Assembly: GCA_002811675.1 (NCBI GenBank)
Contig: PDIM01010347.1
Location: 10,872-43,331, forward strand
Direction: 5' to 3'
From: Ichthyosporea sp. XGB-2017a
Taxonomy: Eukaryota; Opisthokonta; Ichthyosporea
Length of the DNA stretch: 32,460 nucleotides
Shown here: piece after piece, positions 30,223 to 32,460 of the stretch
Layout: each line of letters opens with the position of its first letter
Position numbering within the stretch: position 1 is the first letter of the stretch
Notes under the pieces: generated by a model
The model's database searches: none
What the model saw: only the letters and a program-made list of their open reading frames with translations
Told to the model about the DNA's origin: nothing
Translations under genes and position numbers: made by a program

Positions 30223-30414
30223 TAAAATAGTCTGCACAGCAAGTGTGGACGAGCGAAACTTGTGTAAGGGATCCAGTTTTGAGAAGCATAATTTTGGGGG
30301 GATGGGGGTTTTATCCAATCAGAAGGCTGCATTTATCATATATCCTCGAAAAAATTGACCGTCAAAAAGGGCCTGAGCTGATGACAGAAAAACGCTACGC
30401 TGCGCTTCGCTCAA
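30223..30414 (+). repeat. Dispersed ~192-bp repeat, copy 3
   Basis: Matches copy 2 at 190 of 192 positions by eye (GAAACT for GAAGCT, and GATGACAG for GATGAGAG). Same orientation as the other copies, and 217 bp before the start codon of the 30632 gene. Similarity to copy 2 ends abruptly at both ends. Confidence 0.95.
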
Positions 30415-30631
30415 TGAAAAAGTGAAATAGAAGCTCACTGCTCAGGAATGTGTTGTTAAGGACTATTTATTGTTTCGTCCACAGAGTACAGGCCACTTGG
30501 GACTTGCTCTTCTTCCTTTTGTGCTTGTCTTTTTTGTCTTGACAGTTTTTTGATTTTCTTTTTCGGCTGACAGCTTTGTTCCGGATTTTCATTTTCTTTT
30601 TATTACTCCTTCGACATTGGATCGTTAAATA

Positions 30632-31837
30632 ATGCAGATGAAAAGTGTGTATGCGGTGGTGGTTTCCCTCTTTGTGGTGTCCATTACCGTGCTCCTTGTC
30701 ACTGGAAATGGTGTACAGGCCGGCGATCCTTTGTTTCCCACCCCTGGTCATATCCCTTATTGCAAGCACGAATTTACCCTTCTGGTGACGACCAAGGACC
30801 CGCCAACTGACCAGCAGAGAAAAACTTTGTGGGTTGAAATTAGAAACCATCTGAGTAACTATCTTTGGGGAATTCACACTTACTTGGAGACAGGTAATTT
30901 GATCCCGGGTGCAAATCTAAAAATTGTGTCTGCTACAATTGACACTATCCGATACAATGATTTTAACTTTGAAGAGTGGAGCAGCCTGTGCGAAAAGAAA
31001 AAGGGCAGTGCGTCTGTTGGTGCAGGGGAAATCTGCTTTCCCTACCAGATTTCGATTGGAGTGATTAATGGAGGCAGGAGCTGGTGGGATGTAACCGACT
31101 TTGACCTTTTGAACAATTGCGTGAGCAACATCGACGAGATGCAAGACCCTTCAAACTTGGATCCAGTGATTGAAGAGTTCAAGAAAGGGTTCAATATGAA
31201 TGACGGTTCCTTAAGCTGGACTGACACTAAAAACTGCCCCATTTATGCCGCAGATGAAGAAAACAACAAGTTCTATTGTTACGCCAAAGGTAAAGAGAAG
31301 GAATGTAATGATGGCTTGGTATACAATTCAACTCATTCACCTGGTGGCCCTGATTATGATCCATCAAAGGATCCTGAAAATGAAAACTATACCTATGTAG
31401 TACTCCAATGTGCCACGAGAACCTTCTGGGGAGCATTCAGCAGTAGCCAAGCAAGGGGATACATCCACAGAGACACCCTCGCACGCCTCAACTGCCCCGA
31501 TGCTACTGACAGCTATCAGGGTGTTTTCACCCACCCCCAAAAGGATTGTGGAAAGAGCGCAGAAGCATTTTCCCTGTTGGAACCCTTACCCAATGCATTT
31601 GGCAGTGGAACATGTCCAGGACAAAAGTATACAAAGCATGGTGGTGCGACAACAGTGTCATGCTTCTACAGCCCTCTGAAATTCATTAACATCTTTCCAG
31701 GTGAGACTTCGGCTGGGGCAAAAGACTCTCAATGCCAAAAGTGTGTTAGCAGTTGGAAATTACGCGGACTGAAAAGTAATGAGGCTGAGAAAAAAATCAC
31801 TGAAATAGAAAAAAATAAGGAGGCTACGGGCCAATAG
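30632..31837 (+). CDS. Secreted cysteine-rich protein, 401 aa, unknown
   Basis: An N-terminal signal peptide (basic start MQMKSVY, hydrophobic core AVVVSLFVVSITVLLV, likely cleavage after GVQA near residue 30). The mature part has more than a dozen cysteines (PYCKHE, SSLCEKK, GEICFP, KNCP, CQKC), a WWDVTDFDLLNNC segment, and N-glycosylation sites NST and NYT. The charged C-terminus (NEAEKKITEIEKNKE) may be a short coiled coil; there is no KDEL and no second membrane helix, so secretion is likely. The first ATG (30632) and the one two codons later are equivalent. It ends TAG TAA. AATAAA signals follow at 31942 and 31955. I do not recognise the family. Confidence 0.7.
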   Translation: MQMKSVYAVVVSLFVVSITVLLVTGNGVQAGDPLFPTPGHIPYCKHEFTLLVTTKDPPTDQQRKTLWVEIRNHLSNYLWGIHTYLETGNLIPGANLKIVSATIDTIRYNDFNFEEWSSLCEKKKGSASVGAGEICFPYQISIGVINGGRSWWDVTDFDLLNNCVSNIDEMQDPSNLDPVIEEFKKGFNMNDGSLSWTDTKNCPIYAADEENNKFYCYAKGKEKECNDGLVYNSTHSPGGPDYDPSKDPENENYTYVVLQCATRTFWGAFSSSQARGYIHRDTLARLNCPDATDSYQGVFTHPQKDCGKSAEAFSLLEPLPNAFGSGTCPGQKYTKHGGATTVSCFYSPLKFINIFPGETSAGAKDSQCQKCVSSWKLRGLKSNEAEKKITEIEKNKEATGQ

Positions 31838-32460
31838 TAAAGGCGAAGAGTAAAGGCTTGCGGCTTAATTAGTTTTCAGAAAAACGAAGTGCGTGAAATA
31901 AGCTACACAAGAGCCAATAATGACAAGGTGAATATCACCCAAATAAAAGAATCTAATAAAAGAAGACCAATGATGTCAATGAAGCAATAAGGCGCTGTTT
32001 AAAAGTACCAAAGCCCCGACTCAAGGCAGGTAGTACTATAAAGCTAAGAAAGGAGCCAATGGACAAGCACCCTCTGTGATAAAGCGTGCCCTCTCTTCCC
32101 TCCTTTTTGATGTGTGTGTGAATGAATAATGTTCAAGGGTAAACACTCAGTGTTTAGCTTGATATCTGGCCGGATAGTTGAGTCAATATCCGAGTCAATA
32201 TCAAATGCACATTTGCCAGTTGCTTTGTATCCTCAATGAAGCATTAGTTCGCAAGCTGTTTATCAACAGTTCCAGTAGCAATTAAGAAACGGTAGCGACC
32301 GTTACTGACTACTGATCCCCCAGCTGCGTAACTGCTGCTAATGTGAGAAGCTAGAAGTATATCGATGATGAGAGCAGCGGATCAAAGTAACCAAATTAGA
32401 CGGGAGTCACACAGATGATGCGAATAGGAGATCCGATCAATCAGAGATTACGCAATTGTA
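31838..32460. other. 3' flank and intergenic sequence to window end
   Basis: Contains AATAAA at 31942-31947 and 31955-31960, which fit as polyadenylation signals of the preceding gene. No gene was recognised in the last 500 bases. Confidence 0.4.

Overview
The window is nuclear DNA from a eukaryote, most likely a free-living unicellular protist that I cannot name. Genes lie singly on both strands with intergenic gaps of 0.2-1.5 kb. AATAAA polyadenylation signals follow several stop codons. One gene has a clear GT-AG intron. The protein set (MYND/Mss51-like zinc proteins, a TspO protein, MFS transporters, an EGF/CUB receptor guanylate cyclase) is eukaryotic. No operons, ribosome-binding sites, tRNA, rRNA or CRISPR arrays were seen.

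Layout. 1-1.4 kb: AT-rich, no gene seen. 1.4-6.36 kb, minus strand: three tandem Mss51-like MYND paralogues; the middle one is intact and the outer two are broken. 6.6-8.12 kb: a segment bounded by 26-bp inverted repeats that start with TTAA; it holds a 151-aa unknown ORF and one copy of a ~192-bp dispersed repeat. 8.5-11.1 kb: a TspO gene and an MFS-type transporter gene that converge. 12.6-18.0 kb: a methyltransferase, a ~1,059-aa unknown protein whose reading frame shifts once, and a small membrane protein. 18.4-18.9 kb: a probable decayed coding remnant on the minus strand. 19.4-20.9 kb: a spliced gene for a cysteine-rich type II membrane protein. 21.8-24.4 kb: an SPX-less PHT5/CLN7-like MFS transporter and a P-loop kinase-like protein. 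24.7-29.8 kb: a very large receptor guanylate cyclase. 30.6-31.8 kb: a secreted cysteine-rich protein.

The standout is the receptor guanylate cyclase. Its ectodomain starts with a module resembling bacterial ABC-transporter substrate-binding proteins (TauA/SsuA/NMT1 type), followed by CUB and EGF modules, one transmembrane helix, a pseudokinase, a signalling helix and a guanylate-specific cyclase domain. That suggests a cell-surface sensor of a small nutrient-like ligand with cGMP output. Its frame is crossed by an in-frame TAA inside a CUB domain and stays open for 92 codons after the next TAA. Together with the shifted 1,059-aa gene and the broken MYND copies, the window is unusually rich in interrupted frames. 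Mutation, cryptic introns, recoding or sequence error are all possible. TAA, TAG and TGA all end other genes here, so a simple genetic-code change does not fit.

The second notable item is a 192-bp repeat present three times in the same orientation, with a CCAAT-box-like core. Two copies are about 99% identical and lie 130-220 bp upstream of start codons.
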